In this document: positions 39,401 through 46,733 of the stretch, piece after piece
How positions within the stretch are numbered: the first letter of the stretch is position 1
How the letters are laid out: every line of letters starts with the position of its first letter
From: Flavobacterium granuli
GTDB lineage: Bacteria > Bacteroidota > Bacteroidia > Flavobacteriales > Flavobacteriaceae
DNA length: 64,000 bases
Assembly (NCBI RefSeq): GCF_900129705.1
Contig: NZ_FQWO01000013.1
Span: 59,743-123,742, forward strand
Direction: 5' to 3'
Program-made: the position numbers and the translations under genes
The notes under the pieces: generated by a model
Seen by the model: the letters and a program-made list of their open reading frames with translations, nothing else
The model's database searches: none
What the model was told of the DNA's origin: nothing

Positions 39401-40800
39401 CTGCAACAGTAAAAAATAAAACCTATGGTGATGCTGATCCAGCATTAACGTATACTTTTGCTCCAGCCTTAGTAACAGGGGATAGTTTCACTGGAAGTCT
39501 AAGCAGAGCAATTGGCGAAAATGTGGGAACTTATGTAATTAATCAGGGTACACTTGCTTTAAGTGGAAATTATACTTTGAATTATACAACTGCTAATTTA
39601 ACTATTGGTAAGAAATCGGTAGCAGTAACAGCAGCAGCTAAGAATAAAAACTATAGTGATGCTGATCCAGCATTAACGTATACTTTTACTCCAGCCTTAG
39701 TAACAGGAGATAGTTTCAGTGGAAACCTAAGCAGAACAATTGGTGAAAATGTGGGAACTTATGCAATTAATCAAGGGACACTTGTTTTAAGTGGAAATTA
39801 TACTTTGAATTATACAACTGCTAGTTTAACTATTGGAAAGAAAACGGTAACGGTAACCGCAACATCGCAAACAAAAGTGTATGGAACAGCTGATCCTGTT
39901 TTTACGTATTCCGTTTTGCCAACCTTAGTAAGTGTAGATTTATTTACAGGAGTTTTAACAAGAGCTGCGGGAGAAAATGTAGGTACTTATGCAATTGGAA
40001 AAGGATCTTTGAGTGCAGGTGCAAATTATACTATTACATACGTAGATGCTAGTTTTAGTATTACTAAAGCTAATCAGTTGATTACTTGGAATCAAACCTT
40101 AGGATTAGGTTGCGATGGAGAAACTACAGCTACTTTAACAGCTACTTCTAGTAGTGGATTAACGGTAAGTTATACTTCTTCTAATGTTAATATTGCAACT
40201 GTTTCAAATAGTTTGTTGACTTTCAAGAATTATGGTTCAGCTACTATTACTGCCTCACAAGTTGGAAATAACAATTATAATGCTGCTCCAGTAGTGGTGT
40301 TACCTATAGTAGACAGTCAGCCAAATTTAATTAGAAAGCAATTTGAGAACATTCTCTTCTTTGATAATAGTTCTAAAAGTTTTAAATCATACACTTGGTA
40401 CAAAAATGGAGTCTTGGTTCCAAGTCAAACTAATCAGTATTTTAAAGAAAATGGGGTTTTAAATGGAACTTATTATGCTGTTGCAACAAGATTAGATGGA
40501 ACGTTTATTACTACTTGTCCGTTAACTTTATCTCCAACAGTAGAAGAGGAATATATCAAATTGGTTCCTAATCCAGTTAAACCTAATGCAAATTATGAAC
40601 TGCTGACCAATATATCTTCTTCAAAATTACAAAATGCACGTGTTGAAGTGTATAGTGTAGGTGGTTTATTAATGGAGAATAAAACAACTAGTCAAAGTAC
40701 GGTGACTTTAAAAGCACCTGCTGTTGAAGGGATTTATATTGTAAAGATGACTTTAGCAAATGGGAAGTATTTTACTAAAAACATTCTAGTTAAAAATTAA
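36472..40800 (+). CDS. Large T9SS-secreted repeat adhesin (SprB and MBG repeats)
   Basis: A 1442-residue surface protein. In order: signal peptide (1-20), a roughly 170-residue lectin-like beta domain, seven SprB repeats of about 77 residues (about 190-730), a putative Ig-like domain, five MBG domains of about 76 residues (about 825-1195, VKVYGDADPALTY-type), an Ig-like segment, and a type A T9SS sorting domain (LVPNPVKPNANYEL to KYFTKNILVKN). SprB repeats also occur in the gliding adhesin of Flavobacterium, but this protein is far shorter than SprB. A role in attachment is inferred. Confidence 0.88.
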   Translation: MKKKLLLVLIWFLSLGYVWAQSTETFETESVGSTSFTDSGKVFNITSQAPAIFDVFLYSGGGWNGTSIDNRFIDNTGATYFNTPVQFTISANGGSAFTLNSLYLFLAKSDLGLNVSGTLTITGKLGGAVQFTAAASSPFNTSMGVNNGFTLINMVNFGGANNSNTSIDQFVITTTGNIAYVSLDAMKWQCPSVTVTPVAQTNIACKDNATGTATVSASGGNGFVYDWTPGNPAGDGTATAIGLSAGTWTCTVTNSCGLSSATSFTITQPTQLVASASAQTNIACNGGSNGSATVSATGGTPAYTYSWAPSGGTAATATGLTAGTYTVTVTDANGCEAMQSFTITQPIQLVASASAQTNIACNGGSNGSATVSATGGTPAYTYSWAPSGGTAAKATGLTAGTYTVTVTDANGCEAMQSFTITQPTQLVASASEQTNIACNGGSNGSATVSATGGAPAYTYSWAPSGGTGATASGLAAGTYSVTVTDANSCTTTQSFTLTEPAILVASAGSQTNVSCNNGSNGSATVNATGGTGTYTYSWSPSGGTAATASGLAAGTYIVTVTDANSCTTTQSFTLTEPASLVANPVAHTNVSCFGGTNGSATVSATGGTGTYTYAWAPSGGTAATASGLAAGTYTVTVTDANSCTTTQSFTLTEPSVLVASAGSQTNVSCNGGSNGSATVNATGGAGGYTYSWWPSGGTAATASGLIAGTYTVTVTDANGCTATTNYTITQPAALNFTTTTFPGYDFNTLYSQNIDVIGGTGVKIFTVTTGDLPSGFILSPFGTITGTSTQIADSNFTVTVTDGNSCTASYDFTLKLNQIPITVTATASQIKVYGDNDPDFSYTVTPNLLPGDGFTGTLSRAPGQNIGSYAINVGSLSAGSKYLMTFVSKDFSITAKPITVTATAKSKTYGDADPALTYTVTPALVTGDSFSGGLSRATGESVGTHAINQGTLALNGNYTLNYTGSNLTIAKKTIAVTATVKNKTYGDADPALTYTFAPALVTGDSFTGSLSRAIGENVGTYVINQGTLALSGNYTLNYTTANLTIGKKSVAVTAAAKNKNYSDADPALTYTFTPALVTGDSFSGNLSRTIGENVGTYAINQGTLVLSGNYTLNYTTASLTIGKKTVTVTATSQTKVYGTADPVFTYSVLPTLVSVDLFTGVLTRAAGENVGTYAIGKGSLSAGANYTITYVDASFSITKANQLITWNQTLGLGCDGETTATLTATSSSGLTVSYTSSNVNIATVSNSLLTFKNYGSATITASQVGNNNYNAAPVVVLPIVDSQPNLIRKQFENILFFDNSSKSFKSYTWYKNGVLVPSQTNQYFKENGVLNGTYYAVATRLDGTFITTCPLTLSPTVEEEYIKLVPNPVKPNANYELLTNISSSKLQNARVEVYSVGGLLMENKTTSQSTVTLKAPAVEGIYIVKMTLANGKYFTKNILVKN
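37281..37862 (+). repeat. 231-bp near-identical tandem repeats in the adhesin
   Basis: Copies begin at 37281, 37512 and 37743, exactly 231 bp (77 codons) apart, and differ by a few bases only. The third copy changes abruptly near 37862 into differently coded SprB repeats. Confidence 0.85.
39193..39876 (+). repeat. 228-bp MBG-coding tandem repeats
   Basis: Three strongly similar units start at 39193, 39421 and 39649, 228 bp (76 codons) apart, each coding for one MBG domain. Two more divergent MBG domains flank them. Confidence 0.75.
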
Positions 40801-40870
40801 ATAATGAAGAGTATGAAGTCCTCATTTTTTATTAAATGAGGATGGATTATTCTGATGAAAAAAAACAAGT

Positions 40871-41704
40871 ATGAAATTGAATATTAAAAATACAATTGGA
40901 ATAACCGCTTTTTTAGTTTCACAAGCAATGGTTGCACAGTTTTATGTAGGAGTGCAATCAGGAATTGGAAATATTCAAAGTGATGTTAATGGAACCTCTT
41001 CAGGTTATGAACTTGGAGGAGCAATAAAAGTGGGTTATATTTACTCTTTAAGCAATCATATCGGAATTGGTACTGGGATAGAATTTTCTCAGTACAAACA
41101 GGATGTTTTCTTAAGCAATTCATCGGCAACGCTCAGTAATTTTGAGGTAGATCCTTCTACTTCTGCTTTTGAATATAGGATTACAGCAAGCAATTATAAA
41201 GAAAGACAAAGCTTGCATGCTATTCAAATTCCACTTTTCGTACAGTACAAAACGAATATTAATAAAGGAATTGATTTTAATTTTAGAGCAGGAGCGAAGT
41301 ACTTTTTACCTGTGAATTATAAAATAAAAGCAACAGCAACTAATGTAAATGGTACAGCTTATTATCCAGATGTTAATTTAACTATTGATGACTTACCAGA
41401 GTACGGTTTTGGTAGTCAAAGCAATTATTCAGCATCTGGTGAATACGAAACTAAGGGTATCGTAATGAGTATGTTTGAGTTGGGTTTTACATTTGATATG
41501 GGGGCAAAAAACGCCTTGTATGCAGCAATGTTTCTTGAAAATGGGTATGGCTCTATTCTTGATCAAGATAAAGATGAGTCTTACATAGGATATAACCCAA
41601 CATCAGTTGCGGATAGAAAAGCCAATGGATTGTACAGCACGGATAAAAATGCAAAAATTCGTCCTGTTGCCTTTGGGGTGACATTAGCATGGAATTTTAA
41701 ATAA
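40871..41704 (+). CDS. Outer-membrane beta-barrel protein
   Basis: A 277-residue protein with a signal peptide (1-22, ends MVAQ) and alternating beta strands that fit an 8-10-strand barrel of the OMP_b-brl type (VGVQSGIGNIQSD, GIGTGIEFSQY, IPLFVQYKTNI, PVAFGVTLAWNFK). The C-terminal aromatic residue F before K suits barrel assembly. It follows the adhesin by 70 bp and is probably co-transcribed, perhaps as its surface anchor or partner (inference). Confidence 0.75.
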   Translation: MKLNIKNTIGITAFLVSQAMVAQFYVGVQSGIGNIQSDVNGTSSGYELGGAIKVGYIYSLSNHIGIGTGIEFSQYKQDVFLSNSSATLSNFEVDPSTSAFEYRITASNYKERQSLHAIQIPLFVQYKTNINKGIDFNFRAGAKYFLPVNYKIKATATNVNGTAYYPDVNLTIDDLPEYGFGSQSNYSASGEYETKGIVMSMFELGFTFDMGAKNALYAAMFLENGYGSILDQDKDESYIGYNPTSVADRKANGLYSTDKNAKIRPVAFGVTLAWNFK

Positions 41705-41723
41705 ATTCATTTTTTTAAATTAT

Positions 41724-41756
41724 AAAAGGTCTTGACTCACAATCAAGACCTTTCTA
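41724..41756 (+). terminator. Terminator after the barrel gene
   Basis: Stem AAAGGTCTTGA / TCAAGACCTTT; the downstream T-run is short. Confidence 0.7.
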
Positions 41757-41985
41757 GGGACTATAAGATATAATGTTTCCAAAAGTTTATTGAAATTCGT
41801 TTCAGTAAACTTTTTTTATTTAAGAAAACTCAAAAAAAATGATATCCAACATTTAAAAGCCTCCCAACTGTTAAATTGCAAATACAACAAAGTTTTAGAA
41901 CTTGTTTATATTGTATCAAAATTAATTTTCCCGTTCCTAAAGTGTGTAATTTTGATGAATTTTTAAGATTTTTTTCACCCTTTAA

Positions 41986-42121
41986 GGCAATGTCATTAAG
42001 TTAAGCATATTTTGTGTCATCTCGACGAAGGAGAAATTACATAACGTAAGCAACTAGTGAGATTCCTCATTCTTCGGAATGACAAAACTATAGGTATTTC
42101 CCTTAACTTAATGACATTGCC
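41986..42121. repeat. MITE-like nested palindrome
   Basis: A 136-bp unit with perfect 20-bp inverted ends (GGCAATGTCATTAAGTTAAG and its complement). Inside lies a second, imperfect palindrome (TGTCATCTCGACGAAGGAG against CTCATTCTTCGGAATGACA). No coding capacity is present. The layout resembles non-autonomous transposable or REP-type repeats. The surrounding 41757-42500 holds no gene that I can support. Confidence 0.6.
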
Positions 42122-42514
42122 CTTTAGGGATGGGAAAAGAAAATTTCTTTTTTTATAAATTTAAACATCCGTTTAGATGCAAGAATTCTGTGTTATTATT
42201 TAGCTCTAACAATAAATCTGTTTGGGATGCTAACAAAGAGTTAGGCATTGGGTTCAAGTACTAGATAATTGGCACAATACTTTTGATACAATAGCACAGG
42301 AATAGGCTTATAGAAAGGCTAATTTGCAGCATTATTTTTCTAAATCTTGCAAAAGCTTCGTAGGTGTTACTAATAAATCTGGAAACCTCTAAAGTCATTT
42401 CATTTTGAAGGTTTTTTGTTTTGAAAAGTATTTGTCTGTTTTGGCAACTAGATTTACTAATCCAGTTGATTTTCACCGCCCTTAAGAACAACTCTTAGTT
42501 GGTTTTAAAAAGAC

Positions 42515-42542
42515 AATGCAGTTCCTAGAGGAAAACTGCATT
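42515..42542 (-). terminator. Terminator of the lost peptidase gene
   Basis: Stem AATGCAGTT / AACTGCATT with T-rich sequence on the minus strand, 17 bp after the stop of the peptidase tail. Confidence 0.6.
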
Positions 42543-42558
42543 GTTATTTTTAACGACT

Positions 42559-42680
42559 CTAATATTGATAATTGATTTGCATCCAAGGGGATTGCACGCC
42601 ATTTTTGAGGTAGTAATCCAACCATTCTTCCATTTTTAGGGTCAAGTCTTTAGTAGAGAATTCATTTTTCTTTTTTAACT
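42559..42680 (-). pseudogene. 3' tail of an S9-like peptidase/hydrolase gene
   Basis: On the minus strand the last 30-39 codons read STKDLTLKMEEWLDYYLKNG, then VQSPWMQINYQY and stop. This resembles the C-terminal helix of prolyl-oligopeptidase-type enzymes (the xxMxxWxDHYLK...PxWM pattern). The rest of the gene is absent; the upstream side runs into the integrase gene. It marks a deletion or insertion boundary. Confidence 0.5.
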
Positions 42681-42694
42681 AGCATTAAAAAATG

Positions 42695-43837
42695 TTATTT
42701 AAATGAAATTTTATTAATTGTTTCTCTTTTTTTCTCGTCGATGATTTTTGTATATATCTGCGTTGTCTTTATGTTTTTGTGACCTAACATTTTCGATACC
42801 GTAAAAATGTCGGTACCTGCCGCCATTTGCAATGTTGCGTATGTATGACGAAAGCAGTGAAACGTAATATGTTTTTCAATTGATGCGTCTTTAACCCAAA
42901 TAGGCAGTAAACGGTCTACATCCCATTTTTTTAAATTATAAAAAACTCTCTTAATTTGTGCCTCTTTTTCACCTAGGAGCTCGAACGCTTCTTGAGAAAT
43001 AGGAAGGGTTACCGGTCTATCAGTTTTTTGTTGCTTAAATCTTATGTAATATCCTTCACTTTTACTATACTGCACTTCTTCCCATGTAAGTTTTGATATA
43101 TCGGAATAGCGCATGCCTGTGAGCAGAGAAAAAAGACTGATACGTTTGACAATTTCCTTTTTACAAGGGGTTTTAAATAGCCTTACAGCTTCTTCCATGG
43201 TTAGAAAATTCCTTTGAGACTCTTGTTCCTTTATGCTTTCAATTGCAGCATTGACATCGGTCTGCAGCAATCCTTTTTTGTATGCTTTTCGAAGAGTAGC
43301 TTTGATCTTATTGAAATAAGTTAAAGCTGTATTCTGAGCTATAAACTTACCCTTTTTCCTGATACATTTTGCCTTTAAGAGATACTCCCTAAAATCTTCT
43401 ATAACAGTCACATCGATATCCTGTATCAGTATATCCTCATTCTTAAGAAAATTTTCAAAGTGGATAATGGCATAAGTCCAAATATTACCGTTATTACCCG
43501 TTTTTTGCTCTGCAACAAGCTTGATATACTGCAGAAATGATTTTTCGCCAATCTCTTTAAGACGAAGTTGCTCCATCTCAAAAGGATTGTAGATCTGCGG
43601 CTTATTTACTTCATTAAACCTATTTGCACAGATAATTTCAGCTTTATATAGATTCTCGGAATTCAAAGCTTTTTCAATAGCACTTTTTGGTTTTGGAACC
43701 AAAAATAAACTTAAATACTCCCTGCGGGAAAATTTACGGGCTTTAGTGTTATATATCGGTGGAAAAAAATCAAGATATAATGTTATCCTACCACTTGGAA
43801 GGGTTCTTTTTCTTAGCGTAACGTTTATATTTTTCAT
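42695..43837 (-). CDS. Tyrosine recombinase (integrase)
   Basis: A 380-residue site-specific recombinase. An N-terminal arm-binding domain and a SAM-like core-binding domain (about 95-200) precede the catalytic domain. The catalytic set is complete: Arg in TGMRYSDISKL, Lys in RFKQQKTDRP, HCFRHTYA (HxxR), GHKNIKTTQIYTKI (His and nucleophile Tyr near residue 364). Its ATG overlaps the stop of the HTH gene by 4 bp. It is probably functional. Confidence 0.93.
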   Translation of the reverse strand: MKNINVTLRKRTLPSGRITLYLDFFPPIYNTKARKFSRREYLSLFLVPKPKSAIEKALNSENLYKAEIICANRFNEVNKPQIYNPFEMEQLRLKEIGEKSFLQYIKLVAEQKTGNNGNIWTYAIIHFENFLKNEDILIQDIDVTVIEDFREYLLKAKCIRKKGKFIAQNTALTYFNKIKATLRKAYKKGLLQTDVNAAIESIKEQESQRNFLTMEEAVRLFKTPCKKEIVKRISLFSLLTGMRYSDISKLTWEEVQYSKSEGYYIRFKQQKTDRPVTLPISQEAFELLGEKEAQIKRVFYNLKKWDVDRLLPIWVKDASIEKHITFHCFRHTYATLQMAAGTDIFTVSKMLGHKNIKTTQIYTKIIDEKKRETINKISFK

Positions 43838-44397
43838 CTCTCCCCAGCATTAAAAATTATATCAATATCCTGTTTGGCTACACAGGTGAATTTTCCAACG
43901 GAATATTTTACTATACCCTGCCGTTGAATCAATAGATAGAGCGCTCCTGAAGAAATATTATACTTCTGTTGAATTTCCGTTATAGTATAGCAATTGTCAA
44001 AACCAGGAAATTGCTGTCCAGTTTTCAAGGTTACATCCTGTACAGGAATTGCAAAAAAAGCTTCAAGATCGCATCTGCGGATAACAGTTCGTTTGCCAAA
44101 CTTTGCAATGTCCAGCTGTCCATTGTTAACTAACCTGTAAAGCGTACTTCTGCTGATTCCAAAAAGAAGGGTTGCCTGAGTAATTTTTAAAAACTCAAGT
44201 GGCTTTATTTTTTCTAAATCTGTGTTTAAAAGCTGAACGATCTCGTTATTGCTTTTTTCTACTTTTCCTTTGCGCACCATTGATTTATAACCACGGCTGT
44301 TGCAAATGTGCGAACAATACCGTGTACGCGTTGTTCTGGCTGTGAACTGTTTTTTGCAGTGCTCACAAATTCTGATAACCTCAATGTTAGAACTCAT
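43834..44397 (-). CDS. HTH DNA-binding protein with zinc-finger-like N-terminus (excisionase-like)
   Basis: A 187-residue protein (195 if the upstream ATG at 44421 is used). An N-terminal Cys cluster (CEHC, then CSHIC) is followed by two MerR/Xis-type helix-turn-helix units, FLKITQATLLFGISRSTLYR and ITEIQQKYNISSGALYLLI. It is translationally coupled to the integrase gene (4-bp overlap), which suggests an excisionase or regulator of recombination. The shorter start is preferred because the longer one runs through the TGTGTC repeats. Confidence 0.75.
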   Translation of the reverse strand: MSSNIEVIRICEHCKKQFTARTTRTRYCSHICNSRGYKSMVRKGKVEKSNNEIVQLLNTDLEKIKPLEFLKITQATLLFGISRSTLYRLVNNGQLDIAKFGKRTVIRRCDLEAFFAIPVQDVTLKTGQQFPGFDNCYTITEIQQKYNISSGALYLLIQRQGIVKYSVGKFTCVAKQDIDIIFNAGER

Positions 44398-44411
44398 AAT
44401 GTGACTAATTT

Positions 44412-44447
44412 TGTGTCCCATTGTGTCTATGTGTGTCTCTGTGTGTC
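44412..44447 (+). promoter_or_regulatory. Four TGTGTC repeats at 10-bp spacing before the HTH/integrase operon
   Basis: TGTGTC starts at 44412, 44422, 44432 and 44442, exactly one helical turn apart, 15-50 bp upstream of the chosen start. Such phased copies suit cooperative binding by the HTH protein or integrase. The function is inferred. Confidence 0.5.
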
Positions 44448-44490
44448 ATAATTTCGCCAAAGAAAAATCCAATAAGGAAAATTATTTTCG

Positions 44491-44507
44491 TGGTACAATA
44501 ATGGTAC
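44491..44507 (+). promoter_or_regulatory. Paired TGGTAC motif, possible integrase arm site
   Basis: TGGTAC occurs twice, 11 bp apart, between the integrase operon and the mnmE terminator. The same spacing with TGGCA is seen at the tRNA scar (19577-19593). Confidence 0.35.
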
Positions 44508-44552
44508 AAAAAGGAACAAACTATCTGCAAATAAAGCTAAATAAACAGAAAG

Positions 44553-44601
44553 AAGAATCCCAGTTAAAATGCCTTTTTATGACATTTTAACTGGGATTCT
44601 T
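44553..44601 (-). terminator. Strong terminator of mnmE
   Basis: A 17-19-bp perfect stem (AAGAATCCCAGTTAAAATG with its complement) and an 11-nt loop, 28 bp after the mnmE stop. Confidence 0.8.
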
Positions 44602-44629
44602 TGTTTTATTTAGTGATGTTTTGTGAAAC

Positions 44630-46030
44630 CTATTTTCCGATGCAGAAATTAGCAAAAATATTACCAAGTAATTCATCATTAGTCACTTGTCCGGTAATCA
44701 TCCCAAAATGGTATAAAGCTTCGCGAATATCCAAAGCCATGAGGTCACTGGAAAGACCGGTTTCAAGGCCGTATTTTACCTTGCTTATTTCATCCAATGC
44801 CTTTAGTAAAGAATCATAATGTCTGGTATTGGTGACAATGGTTTCGTTGTTGCGCAATGCTCCTGTATTCACAAAAGAGAGCAATTCATTTTTTAAATCC
44901 TCAACACCAATTTTTTCTTTGGCAGAAATTAATAAAAGTTTTGCATTTAAGTTTTCTAACTTATTAGTGATATTTGAAACTTCTTCAACAGACAAAATAT
45001 CTTTTTTATTGACAACAATAAGCAAAGGTTTTAGAGGATATTTATTTTTGATTTGTTCAATTTCTGAAATGAATGACGAACTTGAAACTTGAAACTTGAA
45101 ACCATCAAACAAATAAATTACCACTTGTGCTTGCTCTATTTTTTCGAAAGTTTTCTTGATGCCAATGCTTTCTACTACATCTTGGGTTTCTCGAATCCCC
45201 GCCGTGTCTATAAATCGAAAACCAATACCACCAATGACCAATTCGTCTTCAATAGTATCACGCGTTGTTCCGGCAATTTCCGAAACAATGGCCCGTTCCT
45301 CATTCAATAAGGCGTTCAAAAGGGTTGATTTCCCCACATTGGGTTCGCCCACAATAGCCACGGGAATTCCGTTTTTTATTACATTTCCTACGGCAAAGGA
45401 ATCAATTAATCTTTTTAAGACAAATTCAATGCGGTTCAATAATTCATGAAACTGAGTTCTGTCGGCAAATTCTACGTCTTCCTCGGCAAAATCCAATTCC
45501 AATTCAATTAAGGAAGCAAAATTCAACAATTCCTCGCGCAATTTGGCTATTTCATTCGAAAAACCACCACGCATTTGCTGCATCGCAATTTGGTGCGAAG
45601 CTTCATTATCAGACGAAATCAAATCGGCTACGGCTTCGGCTTGTGATAAATCGAGTTTTCCATTTAGAAATGCTCTGAGTGTAAATTCTCCTGCATTGGC
45701 CATACGGCAGCCTTTTCGAAGCAATAACTGAATGATTTGTTGCTGGATATAAGTAGAACCATGACAGGAAATTTCAATCGTATTCTCGCCCGTATAAGAG
45801 TTTGGACCTTTAAAGAGAGAAACCAATACTTCGTCTAAAGTTTTCGAATCATCTACAATATGCCCCAGATGTAAAGTATGTGTTTTCTGCTTGCTTAAAT
45901 CTTTGTTTTTAATGGATTTAAAAACACTGTTGCCAATGGCAATCGCATCTTGACCTGAAATTCGTATGACAGCAATTGCTCCCGCACCCGAAGGCGTTGC
46001 CAGCGCTACTATGGAATCGTTATATAACAT
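44630..46030 (-). CDS. mnmE: tRNA modification GTPase MnmE
   Basis: A 466-residue GTPase that with MnmG makes the cmnm5/nm5 modification at U34 of tRNAs. The N-terminal folate-binding domain (IVALATPSGAGAIAVIRISG), the G1 motif GEPNVGKSTLL (about residue 220), DTAGIR (G3), NKKD (G4) and the C-terminal FCIGK with the essential Cys are all present. The start MLYNDSIVAL (46030) is chosen because the -7 element overlaps the upstream ATG at 46051. Confidence 0.96.
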   Translation of the reverse strand: MLYNDSIVALATPSGAGAIAVIRISGQDAIAIGNSVFKSIKNKDLSKQKTHTLHLGHIVDDSKTLDEVLVSLFKGPNSYTGENTIEISCHGSTYIQQQIIQLLLRKGCRMANAGEFTLRAFLNGKLDLSQAEAVADLISSDNEASHQIAMQQMRGGFSNEIAKLREELLNFASLIELELDFAEEDVEFADRTQFHELLNRIEFVLKRLIDSFAVGNVIKNGIPVAIVGEPNVGKSTLLNALLNEERAIVSEIAGTTRDTIEDELVIGGIGFRFIDTAGIRETQDVVESIGIKKTFEKIEQAQVVIYLFDGFKFQVSSSSFISEIEQIKNKYPLKPLLIVVNKKDILSVEEVSNITNKLENLNAKLLLISAKEKIGVEDLKNELLSFVNTGALRNNETIVTNTRHYDSLLKALDEISKVKYGLETGLSSDLMALDIREALYHFGMITGQVTNDELLGNIFANFCIGK

Positions 46031-46048
46031 ATTTTTTATTCTAAGTGG

Positions 46049-46056
46049 CAAAGGTA
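46049..46056 (-). promoter_or_regulatory. -7 element of mnmE
   Basis: TACCTTTG on the minus strand, 18 bp before the chosen ATG. No TTG lies at the right distance. It decides for the shorter MnmE start. Confidence 0.5.
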
Positions 46057-46189
46057 CTAAATCTAAATAAGTATAGCCGTTGACTGTAAATATTAAAAAC
46101 CTCAGTTCGAGCTAAAATTTTTATTCAAAAAAAGCAATATTAAATGACATTTTATACTTGTTCTAATCATATCTCAAATTACTGTTATT

Positions 46190-46500
46190 TCGAAGTTTTA
46201 ATTGACCTTAGCTTCTGCTCACAACTTCTCATCCCGCCCTTAAATTAAAAACGTCAAAAAACAACGATAAAAACGACGTGGCAGCAGTCCGCGAGTTGAG
46301 GACGAAGGACGAACGGCTCGGGCTGCGGAACATAGTTTTGAGGTAGTTTTTAAGTTTTTAATTTTCAGGCAGTGATTTTTTTGTTACTTTTTTCATCAAG
46401 GAAAAAAGTAAAGAATCTCTTAATCAACAACAACCATGTAGCCGACGGCTAGACTTGAAATCGAAGATTCTGCGAACACCACTAAAAAAGAAAATAGTAA
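46190..46500. repeat. GC-rich intergenic repeat candidate
   Basis: Within the 700-bp gene-free stretch between mnmE and the usp gene lies a GC-rich island with an imperfect inverted repeat (GCAGTCCGCGAG at 46284-46295 against CTCGGGCTGC at 46317-46326) and an accompanying segment GTAGCCGACGGCTA at 46438-46451. No frame looks coding. It resembles dispersed flavobacterial intergenic repeats by general appearance only. Confidence 0.35.
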
Positions 46501-46733
46501 CCTTATTTTTTTTCTTTTAATAAAAACGGCATTGCTAGTGTTTTCAATCGAAAATCAAACCGACGAAAAACTATCATCAAATGCGAATTCCCCTCAACGA
46601 CTTAAGCATCTAATTTTTATGAACTGCTACTGTTCTTGAAATAAAAAAAAGTGTAAAATACTGATAATTATCATATTAAAGTCTTAACTTTAGATGTAAA
46701 TTTGATTAGTAATGACTTTTAAATATTTATAAA

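Noticed and set aside
42270..42290. A TGGCAC...TTGA sequence resembling a sigma-54 promoter
   Set aside because: The spacer is 7 bp instead of 5 and no gene follows on that strand.
42261..42491. A 76-codon frame on the minus strand between the MITE-like repeat and the peptidase tail
   Set aside because: It has no recognisable domain, its hydrophobic end follows from AT-rich DNA, and it lies in a scarred non-coding stretch.
19500..44600. One single integrative element reaching from the tRNA scar to the integrase
   Set aside because: No copy of the tRNA 3' end occurs near the integrase, and the remains belong to several element types, so a single element is not supported.
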